Notes under the pieces: model-generated
Database searches by the model: none
Told to the model about the DNA's origin: nothing
What the model saw: the letters and a program-made list of their open reading frames with translations, nothing else
Assembly: GCF_900113175.1 (NCBI RefSeq)
Contig: NZ_FOOK01000033.1
Span: forward strand, 1-34,106
Length of the DNA: 34,106 nt
Direction: 5' to 3'
Source of the DNA: Planifilum fulgidum
Lineage (GTDB): Bacteria > Bacillota > Bacilli > Thermoactinomycetales > DSM-44946
In this document: piece by piece, positions 25,068-31,954 of the stretch
How positions within the stretch are numbered: the stretch's first letter is position 1
Layout of the letters: each line of letters opens with the position of its first letter
Made by a program: the position numbers and the translations under genes

Positions 25068-25100
25068 CGTCCGCCCGCAAAGGTTTTACGGACGTTTTTT
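25068..25100 (+). terminator. Second terminator-like hairpin
   Basis: CGTCCG (25068-25073) pairs with CGGACG (25089-25094), followed directly by T6 and CCCC. It is only 9 nt after the preceding T-run and just upstream of the yccU promoter. Confidence 0.5.
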
Positions 25101-25113
25101 CCCCTTCTTGCCC

Positions 25114-25142
25114 TGAACATTCCCTGAGAAGTGCGATACAAT
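25114..25142 (+). promoter_or_regulatory. Sigma-A-type promoter of yccU-glycerate kinase
   Basis: TGAACA (25114-25119), 17-bp spacer, TACAAT (25137-25142). The start of transcription would be about 28 nt before the chosen yccU start. The -35 matches 4 of 6 and the -10 5 of 6. Confidence 0.5.
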
Positions 25143-25176
25143 AAGGGTGCAACAAGAGCGAAAGGGGATGGCAAGG

Positions 25177-25593
25177 GTGGAAAATCCGAGCCGGGAAGAA
25201 ATCAAACGGATACTGGAGACGAAGCGGCGGATCGCCGTCGTCGGTCTTTCGGACAATCCGGAGCGCACCTCTTATCAGGTGTCCAAAGCCATGCAGGAGG
25301 CGGGATATGAGATCATTCCGGTCAACCCGAGGATCAAAGAAGCCCTGGGTGTTCCGGCTGTCGGTTCCCTGAAGGAAATCGAAGGCCATGTGGATATCGT
25401 CAACGTTTTTCGGCGGAGCGAATATCTTCCGGAAATTGCCCGCGAGGCGGTGGAAATCGGAGCCGATGTGCTGTGGGCCCAGCTGGGGGTTGTCAACGAA
25501 GAGGCGTACCAATACGCGAAATCCCACGGCATGACGGTGATCATGGACCGCTGCATCAAAGTGGAACACGCCATTTTGATCGGCAAGCGGTGA
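25177..25593 (+). CDS. yccU: YccU-type CoA-binding protein
   Basis: A 138-residue protein with a Rossmann-type CoA-binding domain: RRIAVVGLSDNPERTSYQVS, then IIPVNPRIKEALGVPAVGSL, and ADVLWAQLGVVNEEAYQYA. GTG 25177 is chosen because AAAGGGG lies 9 nt upstream and gives a start ENPSREEI, as in Bacillus YccU; the nearby ATG at 25168 directly abuts the ribosome site. The C-terminal MDRCIKVEH cysteine is typical of the family. The substrate is unknown. It is followed after 31 nt by glycerate kinase, so they probably share a transcript. Confidence 0.9.
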   Translation: MENPSREEIKRILETKRRIAVVGLSDNPERTSYQVSKAMQEAGYEIIPVNPRIKEALGVPAVGSLKEIEGHVDIVNVFRRSEYLPEIAREAVEIGADVLWAQLGVVNEEAYQYAKSHGMTVIMDRCIKVEHAILIGKR

Positions 25594-25624
25594 TCATGTC
25601 CCGGAGATGAAAGGAGAAGGGAAA

Positions 25625-26809
25625 TTGCGCGTTTTGATCGCTCCCGACTCGTTTAAGGGAAGCATGAGCAGCCGGGAGGCGGGTGAGCGGATGGCCGCCG
25701 GTCTGCGCGCAGCCCTTTCCTCGGCGGAGGTGGAACAGGTTCTTCTGGCCGACGGCGGGGAGGGAACGGTGGATGCCCTGGTCCGGGCCTGCGGAGGGAA
25801 GAAGGTGTTTCTCCGGGTGACGGGGCCCTTGGGGGATCCGGTGGAGGCGGCCTACGGTTTGCTGGCTGACGGCAGGGTGGTGCTGGAGGTGGCGGCGGCG
25901 TCGGGGCTGCCGCTGGTCCCGGAAGGGAAGCGGGATCCGTGGCGGGCGACCTCCCGGGGAACGGGGGAGCTTTTGCGCCACGCCTTGAAGCACAATCCTC
26001 CCGAGATCGTGATCGGCTTGGGCGGCAGCGCCACGGTGGACGGAGGGATCGGTCTCCTGCAGGCGCTGGGGGTGCGCTTCCTCGATCGGGAGGGACGGGA
26101 CGTGCCTGCGGGGGGACAGGCGCTCGGCCTGGTGGAGCGGATCGACGCTTCCGGGATCGATCCCCGGATTTTTCACACGCGGATCGTTGCAGCCTGCGAT
26201 GTGGACAACCCGCTCACGGGTCCCGAAGGGGCGGTGCCCGTCTTCGCCCCCCAGAAGGGAGCCGGACCTGAGGTGCTTTCCCGGCTGGCGGCGGGGATGG
26301 AGCATTATGCCCGACAGCTGGACGCCGCCGGAAAACCGGTTTCCCGCCTTCCGGGGGGAGGGGCGGCCGGGGGAGTGGGCGCCGCTCTCGCCGCCCTCTG
26401 CGGGGCGGAGCTCGTTTCCGGCTTTCCTCTGATCGCCCGGGTGATGGCCCTTGAGGAGAAAATCGCCGTCAGCGATCTCGTCTTGACGGGCGAAGGACGC
26501 ATGGACGGCCAGTCCCTCCACGGGAAGGCGCCGGTGGGATTGGCCCGGATGGCCAAGCGGCACGAGGTGCCCGTCGTCGCCTTCGCCGGAGCCGTCGGCG
26601 AGGATGCGGAGCGGCTTCATCGGGAGGGATTCGCGGCGGTGCTGCCCATCGTCGACGGGCCGATCCCGTTGGAGGAAGCCATGAGGCGGGGCGGGGAACT
26701 GCTGGAGCGGTCCGTCTACCGCTTTTTTCGGGGAGCGGCCGCCATCGGCCGGTTGCTGGACCGGTCTTCTCCGCCGGAAGAAGAGAGTGCCCGCATCCAT
26801 GATCTGTGA
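25625..26809 (+). CDS. glxK: Glycerate kinase (type 1)
   Basis: A 394-residue kinase, phosphorylating D-glycerate with ATP to enter lower glycolysis. TTG 25625 is selected because the AAAGGAGAAGGG site lies just upstream and the result is RVLIAPDSFKGSMSSREA, the standard N-terminus; an in-frame ATG at 25607 overlaps the ribosome site. Family motifs present: LLADGGEGTVDALV, ASGLPLV, GLGGSATVDGGIGLLQALG, CDVDNPLTGPEGA and LTGEGRMDGQSLHGKAP. All lie in the expected order. Stop at 26809 is 88 nt before the ypuI start. Confidence 0.93.
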   Translation: MRVLIAPDSFKGSMSSREAGERMAAGLRAALSSAEVEQVLLADGGEGTVDALVRACGGKKVFLRVTGPLGDPVEAAYGLLADGRVVLEVAAASGLPLVPEGKRDPWRATSRGTGELLRHALKHNPPEIVIGLGGSATVDGGIGLLQALGVRFLDREGRDVPAGGQALGLVERIDASGIDPRIFHTRIVAACDVDNPLTGPEGAVPVFAPQKGAGPEVLSRLAAGMEHYARQLDAAGKPVSRLPGGGAAGGVGAALAALCGAELVSGFPLIARVMALEEKIAVSDLVLTGEGRMDGQSLHGKAPVGLARMAKRHEVPVVAFAGAVGEDAERLHREGFAAVLPIVDGPIPLEEAMRRGGELLERSVYRFFRGAAAIGRLLDRSSPPEEESARIHDL

Positions 26810-26848
26810 AGGGGACTTTTGCCATCGTTTTCCCCGTCGCCCAAACCG

Positions 26849-26857
26849 TGCTATAAT
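26849..26857 (+). promoter_or_regulatory. Extended -10 promoter of ypuI
   Basis: TGC followed by TATAAT (26852-26857), a full extended -10 match. No good -35 was found (TTTCCC at the 17-bp position). It lies 39 nt before the ypuI start codon. Confidence 0.6.
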
Positions 26858-26896
26858 GGGAAGAACTGTTAAGGGATCATCAAGGGGGTTTTCAGC

Positions 26897-27406
26897 GTGC
26901 CCGCCGAGCAGACCAAACAATTGTGCAGGCTGGCGAAGGACCGGTTGAAAGAGGCGATTCGCCTGCTGGAGGATTTTTTGAACTATACCCACATTCCCCG
27001 ACTGATGGAGGAAACGCCGGAATCGGAAAAGGAAGGAATGGAGGAGTATTACCGGGAATATTTGTCGGACCTTCGGGTGCTTTTGGTATCCTGTCAGGTG
27101 GCCTATGAGAAGGTCAGTCTGGTGTTGCGCCGCGCCACCTTCAAACGGGAATTTGCGGAAAAAGTGTTGAGTGAAATTGTCCACGGCTGCATCTACAATT
27201 TCTATTACCCGCGCAACGAAGTATATGAAGAGGACGGCCGCTATTGCTACACCCAACAGGAGGCGATCAAGTTCCGGCGTCAACCGGCCGAATCCCTGCG
27301 CAAACTGACGATCGATCTGTCCCGCATTTTTGAAATCCTGCGCGATGAATTGGATTATTACGAAACCGACTACATCACCCGGCTGCGGATGTTGAAGATG
27401 GACTGA
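26897..27406 (+). CDS. ypuI: YpuI-type protein (DUF3907)
   Basis: A 169-residue protein, GTG 26897, 8 nt behind AAGGGGG. It resembles Bacillus YpuI: VLSEIVHGCIYNFYYPRNEV, then QEAIKFRRQPAESLRKLTID, and DYYETDYITRLRM at the end. Mostly helical, with no signal peptide. The family occurs in endospore formers and has no assigned reaction. It has its own promoter and terminator, so it is a single-gene unit. Confidence 0.85.
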   Translation: MPAEQTKQLCRLAKDRLKEAIRLLEDFLNYTHIPRLMEETPESEKEGMEEYYREYLSDLRVLLVSCQVAYEKVSLVLRRATFKREFAEKVLSEIVHGCIYNFYYPRNEVYEEDGRYCYTQQEAIKFRRQPAESLRKLTIDLSRIFEILRDELDYYETDYITRLRMLKMD

Positions 27407-27424
27407 GGTCGCGGGTGTTTCCGA

Positions 27425-27452
27425 AGGGATGCCACATGAGGGATGCCACATG
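27425..27452. repeat. Perfect 14-bp tandem repeat
   Basis: AGGGATGCCACATG occurs twice in direct contact (27425-27438 and 27439-27452). The second copy supplies the left arm of the terminator that follows, so the duplication appears to have grown from that arm. Confidence 0.9.
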
Positions 27453-27470
27453 CTGTGGGCCCTTTTTTTT
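27439..27470 (+). terminator. Terminator of ypuI
   Basis: AGGG and CCACA (27439-27450) pair with TGTGG and CCCT (27454-27463) around TGC with an internal loop, followed by T8 (27463-27470). Confidence 0.75.
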
Positions 27471-27489
27471 CCGGATTTGTCGAAAATCC

Positions 27490-27518
27490 GTGACAAAATT
27501 TGTCGGATACGGTACAAT
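27490..27518 (+). promoter_or_regulatory. Sigma-A promoter with overlapping palindrome
   Basis: GTGACA (27490-27495), 17-bp spacer and TACAAT (27513-27518). A GACAAA-a-TTTGTC palindrome (27492-27504) covers the -35 element, and another TTTGTC lies at 27476-27481. A repressor could bind here. The transcript would start near 27525, which excludes an in-frame ATG at 27522 as start of the next gene. Confidence 0.65.
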
Positions 27519-27572
27519 CAAATGGAGCGGTGGTCTTTGCACGGTTTCATCGAGGGAAGAGGGGGAATCGAA

Positions 27573-28319
27573 ATGTCCGGATCCGGGATGACACTCCAGC
27601 ACGATTTAAAATTTTATCCGTCGGACAAGCCGTTGGCGGAGAACGACTATCGGCGGGAGAAAGAACGGATTTTGCGGAAGGTTTCATCGGACCCGAACCC
27701 AGACCACTATCTGGAGCTGGCTCAGCTGGAGTACCGCAGGGGATTGTACGAGGAATCCAAGAAAGCGGTGGAGAAAGCGCTTCAGGAACGTCCGGACTTC
27801 CCGGAGGGCGAGCTTTTCTTGTCGAAAATCCTGGAGAAGATGGACAGGGAAGCAGAAGCGGAACAAGCCTTTCTCAAGCTGATGGAACGGCATCCCTCCT
27901 ACAGTTGCGCATACCGGGAATACGCCCGGTTTCTGCTGGAGAAAAAAGAGCAGACCCACCGCGCGGAATGCCTTTTGCTGCGCGGATTGGAGCTGAATCC
28001 GCAGGACGGTCTCGCCCATGCGCTTCTGGCTGAAATTTATGCGCAAACCGGCCGCGAAAGGCAGGCCGTGCTCCACCTGCGCATCGCTTCCCGCCGTGAC
28101 GGAGACACCTATTTGCACCAGAGCTGCGGCAAGGTATTTTTTCAGATGGGGAAATACAGCGAGGCGGCGGAGCAGTTCCGCCTCGCCTTGATGGCCGATC
28201 CCCGAAACAAGACGGCGAGAAGCCAATTGAAGCTGGTTTTGAAATTGCAAAGAAAAGGAATTCTTTCTTTGGCAAAAATTCCATGGCTGAGAAGAAGCAA
28301 TCCGGCGGGAGAAAGGTAA
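27573..28319 (+). CDS. TPR-repeat protein
   Basis: A 248-residue protein from ATG 27573, 6 nt behind GAGGGGG. After a polar N-terminus of about 40 residues, five or so tetratricopeptide-type helix pairs follow, with features such as HYLELAQLEYRRGLYEESKK, then GLAHALLAEIYAQTGRERQA and GKVFFQMGKYSEAAEQFRLA. TPR proteins act as scaffolds for protein partners. No signal peptide or membrane helix; the C-terminus is basic (LKLQRKGILSLAKIPWLRRS). No partner can be named from context. Confidence 0.85.
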   Translation: MSGSGMTLQHDLKFYPSDKPLAENDYRREKERILRKVSSDPNPDHYLELAQLEYRRGLYEESKKAVEKALQERPDFPEGELFLSKILEKMDREAEAEQAFLKLMERHPSYSCAYREYARFLLEKKEQTHRAECLLLRGLELNPQDGLAHALLAEIYAQTGRERQAVLHLRIASRRDGDTYLHQSCGKVFFQMGKYSEAAEQFRLALMADPRNKTARSQLKLVLKLQRKGILSLAKIPWLRRSNPAGER

Positions 28320-28355
28320 AATCGCAATCCTTTTGAAAAAAACATCAGGCAAACA

Positions 28356-28384
28356 TCGACAAATTTCGTTCTTTGTGCTATGAT
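28356..28384 (+). promoter_or_regulatory. Strong sigma-A promoter with extended -10
   Basis: TCGACA (28356-28361), exactly 17 bp, then TATGAT (28379-28384), preceded by TGC as an extended -10. Matches are 5/6 and 5/6. Predicted start is G28391. No protein-coding gene begins close by; the first product is the small RNA at 28391-28492. Confidence 0.75.
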
Positions 28385-28390
28385 ATTCGT

Positions 28391-28492
28391 GTAGGCGGGT
28401 TGATCTCCTCGCTTACTACCACGCTTCTAAACTCCTTAATCTTGACCCTCTTTCACTTGGACCAGGGCGGCTTATCCTGGTCTTTTGTTTTT
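28391..28492 (+). ncRNA. Predicted CU-rich small RNA
   Basis: About 102 nt between the promoter at 28356-28384 and a strong terminator. The 5' end (28391-28399) pairs with 28408-28416 over 9 bp, allowing G-U pairs, around a UUGAUCUC loop. A 43-nt single-stranded part follows (28417-28459), rich in C and U, with ACUCCUUA and ACCCUCUUUC. The terminator stem is GACCAGG (28460-28466) with CCTGGTC (28476-28482), then TTTTGTTTTT. CUCCU is complementary to the Shine-Dalgarno core, as in Firmicute regulatory RNAs such as FsrA and RoxS, though I see no close likeness to those. No convincing reading frame with a ribosome site is present. Alternatively it is an attenuating leader of nagA 156 nt downstream. 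Confidence 0.6.
28460..28492 (+). terminator. Terminator of the small RNA
   Basis: 7-bp stem GACCAGG/CCTGGTC with a 9-nt loop followed by TTTTGTTTTT. Confidence 0.85.
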
Positions 28493-28570
28493 ATACCACC
28501 TTTTCTGTAACAAATAACCCCTTTCAACCATTTTGTTTTTTAAAAATATTGCCCCCGCACGACTCCTTCA

Positions 28571-28636
28571 TTGACGTTCCCGTCAAACCTTCAGTAATCT
28601 GAAAGAGAGGAAACCCTCACCATGAGGTTGGAAGGG
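28571..28636 (+). other. Three small hairpins in the nagA leader
   Basis: TTGACG-ttcc-CGTCAA (28571-28586), TTCAG-taat-CTGAA (28590-28603) and CCTC-accat-GAGG (near 28615-28627) lie in a row before nagA. The last is close to the ribosome site (AGGGGGAG). They may modulate translation, but each is short. Confidence 0.3.
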
Positions 28637-28647
28637 GGAGAACTGGG

Positions 28648-29826
28648 ATGGGGGACAACGACTATTTCGTGCTGCGGGGATCCGTCGTCCTGGCCGACGG
28701 GATTCTGGAAGAGGGGATGGTGGTGATTCGGGGGGAACGGATCGCATATGTGGGACCGCCGCTGTCCCGATTCACGGATCCCCGGAGGGAGTTTTCCGTC
28801 TCCGGTTATATTTGGCCCGGACTGATCGATCTTCATGTGCACGGAGCCGGGGGAGCGGACGTGATGGACGCCACTCCGAAATCCCTGGCGACGATTTCCC
28901 GGACGCTGGTTCGACACGGCGTGACCGGATTTTTGGCGACGACGGTGACCATGCCGAAACATCGGCTTGAGCAGGTATTCCATACCGTGGCGGAGGTGGC
29001 CTCTTCCCTGGAGGGAGCCCGGGTGCTGGGAATCCACCTGGAGGGCCCCTGGATTTGTCCTCGCCATCGGGGAGCGCAAAATCCCGAATACATCGTCGAT
29101 CCCGATCCGGAGGAGGCGATGTGGGCGCTGAAAAATTCCAGGGGAATGCTGCGCGTCGTAACGATGGCTCCCGAACGCCCGAAGGGATTGGAGACGGTCC
29201 GCCTCCTCTCGTCCAAGGGGGTGATCGTTTCCATCGGCCATACCGGGGCCACCTACGAACAGGCCCTGTCGGCGATTGACGCGGGCGCCTCCCAGGTGAC
29301 CCACTGCTTCAACGGGATGACCGGCCTGCACCATCGGAGCCCGGGGGTGGCCGGAGCCGCGCTGACGGAAGATCGCCTCTACGCGGAGCTGATCGCCGAC
29401 GGGTTCCACGTCCACCCGGCGGTGATCAAACTTTTGGCCACATTGAAGGGAGACAGCGACAAACTGATTCTCATTTCCGACGGCATCCGGGCCGTCGGAA
29501 TGCCGGACGGGGAATACGAATTGGGCGGCCTGCCGGTGTTTGCCCGGGAGGGGAAGGTGGTTCTGGCCGACGGCAGCCTCGCCGGCAGCCTGCTCACCCT
29601 GGACCGGGCTGTGCGGAACATGGTGGAATTCACCGGCATGCCGCTTTGGAAGGCGGTACGGATGGCTTCCCTCGTCCCTGCCCGCCGCTTGGGATTGGAC
29701 GGGGATCTGGGCAGCCTGGAGACGGGAAAACGCGCCGACCTCGTGGTGACGGACGAATCGTGCCATGTGTTGAAGGTGTGGATCCGCGGAAAGTGCGTCT
29801 ATGACCGGGAAACCTCCTACGATTGA
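28648..29826 (+). CDS. nagA: N-acetylglucosamine-6-phosphate deacetylase
   Basis: A 392-residue amidohydrolase, ATG 28648 behind AGGGGGAG. It removes acetate from GlcNAc-6-P in amino sugar catabolism and cell wall recycling. Metal/substrate motifs in order: GLIDLHVHG, HLEGPW, SIGHTGATYEQA, THCFNGMTGLHHR and ISDGIRAVG, then SLLTLDRAVRNMVEFTG. No nagB or regulator is beside it, so it stands alone rather than in a nag operon. The first 330 bases before it are taken by the small RNA and a hairpin-rich leader. Confidence 0.95.
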   Translation: MGDNDYFVLRGSVVLADGILEEGMVVIRGERIAYVGPPLSRFTDPRREFSVSGYIWPGLIDLHVHGAGGADVMDATPKSLATISRTLVRHGVTGFLATTVTMPKHRLEQVFHTVAEVASSLEGARVLGIHLEGPWICPRHRGAQNPEYIVDPDPEEAMWALKNSRGMLRVVTMAPERPKGLETVRLLSSKGVIVSIGHTGATYEQALSAIDAGASQVTHCFNGMTGLHHRSPGVAGAALTEDRLYAELIADGFHVHPAVIKLLATLKGDSDKLILISDGIRAVGMPDGEYELGGLPVFAREGKVVLADGSLAGSLLTLDRAVRNMVEFTGMPLWKAVRMASLVPARRLGLDGDLGSLETGKRADLVVTDESCHVLKVWIRGKCVYDRETSYD

Positions 29827-29850
29827 TCTCTTATTGCACGGACATCCGCT

Positions 29851-29962
29851 CGCGTTTCAGAGAAACTTGCGAAGATCCCGCTATCTGCGGCGGGATTTGA
29901 GACGGCCGTCTTTCCCCGCTTGGGAATCGGGGGCGATTTCTCGCCTTCGAGGCGGATCGCCC
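29851..29962. repeat. Hairpin cluster downstream of nagA
   Basis: CGCGTTTC-aga-GAAAC with closing GCG (29851-29871), ATCCCGC-N8-GCGGGAT (29875-29896), the palindrome AGACGGCCGTCT (29900-29911), and GGGCGAT-N4-CGCCT-tcg-AGGCG-g-ATCGCCC (29931-29962) follow one another. The second has the same arms as the terminator at 30006-30027. Together they fill the spacer after nagA. No coding frame here is credible. Confidence 0.6.
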
Positions 29963-30003
29963 GACGAAAAATCGCTCTTTCCGGGCACTTTGCCAACAGC
30001 CTG

Positions 30004-30034
30004 AAATCCCGCCTCCTACGGCGGGATTTTTTTT
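30004..30034 (+). terminator. Strong terminator after nagA
   Basis: ATCCCGCC (30006-30013), TCCTAC loop, GGCGGGAT (30020-30027), then T8. Confidence 0.9.
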
Positions 30035-30118
30035 CTATCAGAGGGGGCACCATTTGTCGGGCAGGACAATACACTATAACAGAGCCATGTCAGATAGGGG
30101 AGCAAAGGGGGGAAAACC

Positions 30119-30703
30119 TTGAGAGGTCGCTGTTGGACAAAAAAAGAGGATCAAATATTGGCGGAGACCGTTTTGCGCCACGTGCGCGAAGGAAGCACGC
30201 AGCTGGAAGCCTTTGAAGAAGTGGCGCGCAAATTGGGGAGAACACCCGGAGCGTGCGGATTCCGGTGGAACGCCGTGGTCCGGCGCAGGGAAGAAAAAAA
30301 TTTCCTCGAGGCGAAAAAGCAGCGGCTCGCCAAACATTTCAAAAATAGACGGACGGATACGGTCGATTCCCTCAAACATCTGATTCAGATGCTTCGTCGG
30401 CACGAAAAGGAGTTCCATGCCTTGGTGGATCACGTCAATCAATTGGGAAAGCAATTGGAAGAGAAGGAGAGGGAGTATGAACGGCTCGCCGAGGAGAATC
30501 GCCGGCTGACCGAACAGCTGGAAACGGTGGACCGGCTCAGGGAACTATTGACGGAGCGGTATTCCGAATTGTTCCAACTGCTCAGCAGTGTCCGTCCGGA
30601 CAAGGAACCCGACGGCGATGCCGTGGTGCACGCGATTTCCTCCGCCGCGGAATCTTCGGAAGGGAAGACGGATGCGGACACGGGGGAAAAAAATCGAACA
30701 TAA
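30119..30703 (+). CDS. RsfA-type sporulation regulator (Myb/SANT-like)
   Basis: A 194-residue protein from TTG 30119, 6 nt behind AAAGGGGGG. The N-terminal 60 residues are a Myb/SANT-like helix-turn-helix ([20 protein letters not shown], then [20 protein letters not shown] and GFRWNAVVR), the hallmark of the RsfA family of prespore regulators in Bacillus. Residues of about 85-155 form a long coiled coil ([20 protein letters not shown]). A TATAAC hexamer lies at 30075-30080, but the best -35 (TTGTCG, 15 bp away) is poorly spaced. In Bacillus, RsfA family genes are controlled by sigma-F; I could not prove such a promoter. It leads two small genes. Confidence 0.85.
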   Translation: MRGRCWTKKEDQILAETVLRHVREGSTQLEAFEEVARKLGRTPGACGFRWNAVVRRREEKNFLEAKKQRLAKHFKNRRTDTVDSLKHLIQMLRRHEKEFHALVDHVNQLGKQLEEKEREYERLAEENRRLTEQLETVDRLRELLTERYSELFQLLSSVRPDKEPDGDAVVHAISSAAESSEGKTDADTGEKNRT

Positions 30704-30738
30704 ATTGAAGGAAACATGAAGCCGAAAGGGTGTTATCT

Positions 30739-31065
30739 TTGAACGAAACCCGTCGGCAGGCCGGTCGGGACCGAAGGCGCGGAACCGAAAAAACTCCCCG
30801 ATCATTGAAGCCCGCGGTGTCGCAGGCGCGCCAGGGCATGGACAGATGGGATCTTAAAAGGCTCGCCGAACGAATGGAGCAGCTGGAGAAGAAACAGCGC
30901 CTGCTCGTCGCGGAAGCCGCCCGTCTGCGGGAGGAGAACCGCTTCCTCCGGAAGGAAGTGAAAATCCTGGGGGACGTGGTGCTGGAAGTTTACCATTTTT
31001 TGTACCAGCTGCTGGGAAAAAAGCCGCCGGACGGCCGGATCCATTCGAGGGCGGATCGGTCCTGA
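30739..31065 (+). CDS. Small coiled-coil protein
   Basis: About 108 residues, no family recognised. TTG 30739 has AAGGG 8 nt upstream; a GTG at 30730 and an ATG at 30838 are other in-frame options. The N-terminal 35 residues are basic and disordered. The middle is a coiled coil (LAERMEQLEKKQRLLVAEAA, RLREENRFLRKEVKILGDVV) ending in VYHFLYQLLGKK. It follows the RsfA-type gene by 35 nt, and both have leucine-zipper-like parts, so they may form a complex. Confidence 0.65.
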   Translation: MNETRRQAGRDRRRGTEKTPRSLKPAVSQARQGMDRWDLKRLAERMEQLEKKQRLLVAEAARLREENRFLRKEVKILGDVVLEVYHFLYQLLGKKPPDGRIHSRADRS

Positions 31066-31134
31066 CCGCCGCAGGACGCGGAGTTCCTTTGCCCGGGCAG
31101 AGGAAGAGGCCCCTTTAACCGCTGGAGACGCTGG

Positions 31135-31156
31135 GCCGTCATCCCGCGGCTTTTTT
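31135..31156 (+). terminator. Weak terminator
   Basis: GCCG (31135-31138) pairs with CGGC (31147-31150) and T6 follows. The left part can instead pair downstream (TCCCGC with GCGGGA, 31140-31165), so two exclusive folds exist. Confidence 0.4.
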
Positions 31157-31251
31157 GTCGGCGGGACGGTGCGAAATTGGGCGGGCGGGCTTGGGCAAAA
31201 GCAGTTGTCATGTGCTGCGCTCCCACATAAGTTGAAAGGAGCCAATCACAG

Positions 31252-31566
31252 ATGGGAGGAATAGCGGGCATGGCAAACAAGGGCCCTTCCGTGAAGGAAT
31301 TGACCCAGATGATCAATTCGGTTCTGGGCCAGTCGGTGCTCACGGAACAACAGATGAACCAGATTCTTCAAGGCGCGAAAAAAGCCCACCAGCAGGGGGG
31401 GATGGGTGCGGTCCTGGATTACCTGATGAGGGTGACCCAGGTCGATGTGAGCAAACAGGAACTGAAACAGTTTGCCGATTCGATCCGGTCCAATCCGAAG
31501 GTGGGAATGGACATTCTTCAGGGGAAGCGGTCTCCCGGTTCGGTCGGGAGAAAGCGGCGCAGATGA
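31252..31566 (+). CDS. Unknown 104-residue protein
   Basis: ATG 31252, 9-10 nt behind AAAGGAG; an in-frame ATG at 31270 also has a fair site. Mostly helical (VKELTQMINSVLGQSVLTEQ, then GGMGAVLDYLMRVTQVDVSK and ELKQFADSIRS), with a basic end (VGRKRRR). Its length and helical nature recall small sporulation proteins such as SpoVIF, but I do not see a firm match. It sits between an RsfA-type regulator and two coat proteins, so a sporulation role is inferred from context. A perfect terminator follows. Confidence 0.65.
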   Translation: MGGIAGMANKGPSVKELTQMINSVLGQSVLTEQQMNQILQGAKKAHQQGGMGAVLDYLMRVTQVDVSKQELKQFADSIRSNPKVGMDILQGKRSPGSVGRKRRR

Positions 31567-31573
31567 CTGAGAA

Positions 31574-31609
31574 GGGGCCGTCATCCGGCGATGACGTCCC
31601 CGTTTTTTT
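31574..31609 (+). terminator. Rho-independent terminator
   Basis: GGGG-c-CGTCAT (31574-31584) pairs with ATGACG-t-CCCC (31591-31601), followed by G and T7. Confidence 0.9.
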
Positions 31610-31690
31610 GTGCTAAGGGCCGCATCGCCTTTCATAAGCCCCGGGCCAATGATCCATACTATGATCAGCTTGGAAAAAGGAGGGAACAGG

Positions 31691-31906
31691 TTGGAGCAGC
31701 TGACCCAGATGGAGCTTCTTCAGGTGCAGGAACTGCTGAAGGTGGAGGAGCTGGCTTCCCGGAAGTATCAGCGGTATGCCGAGCAGTGCAAGGATGACGA
31801 ACTGAAGCGGATGTTCCGGGAAGCCTCCGACCTGCACCGGCAGCACATGGACACGCTGGTGCAGGAGATGCGCCGGCACAGCGGAAGAGCGGACAGGTCC
31901 CACTGA
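31691..31906 (+). CDS. CotF-type spore coat protein, short
   Basis: A 71-residue helical protein. TTG 31691 is selected because AAAGGAGGG lies 6 nt upstream; the longer in-frame reading would add about 27 residues without a ribosome site. The sequence LLKVEELASRKYQRYAEQCK followed by DDELKRMFREASDLHRQHMD is the ferritin-like four-helix pattern of the CotF/YraD group. It would be deposited in the spore coat. Together with the next gene it forms a pair like YraG-YraF of Bacillus. Confidence 0.8.
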   Translation: MEQLTQMELLQVQELLKVEELASRKYQRYAEQCKDDELKRMFREASDLHRQHMDTLVQEMRRHSGRADRSH

Positions 31907-31954
31907 TCGCGGATAGCCGGGGGAAAGATCCCTTGCAGGAGGGAGGTTGTCCAA

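Noticed and set aside
28391-28492. T-box or purine-type riboswitch
   Set aside because: No AGGGUGGNACCGCG box or other known aptamer core is present.
30060-30080. Sigma-F promoter of the RsfA-type gene
   Set aside because: Only a TATAAC hexamer was seen; no GTATA-type -35 with the GGNNANAAT-type -10 could be aligned.
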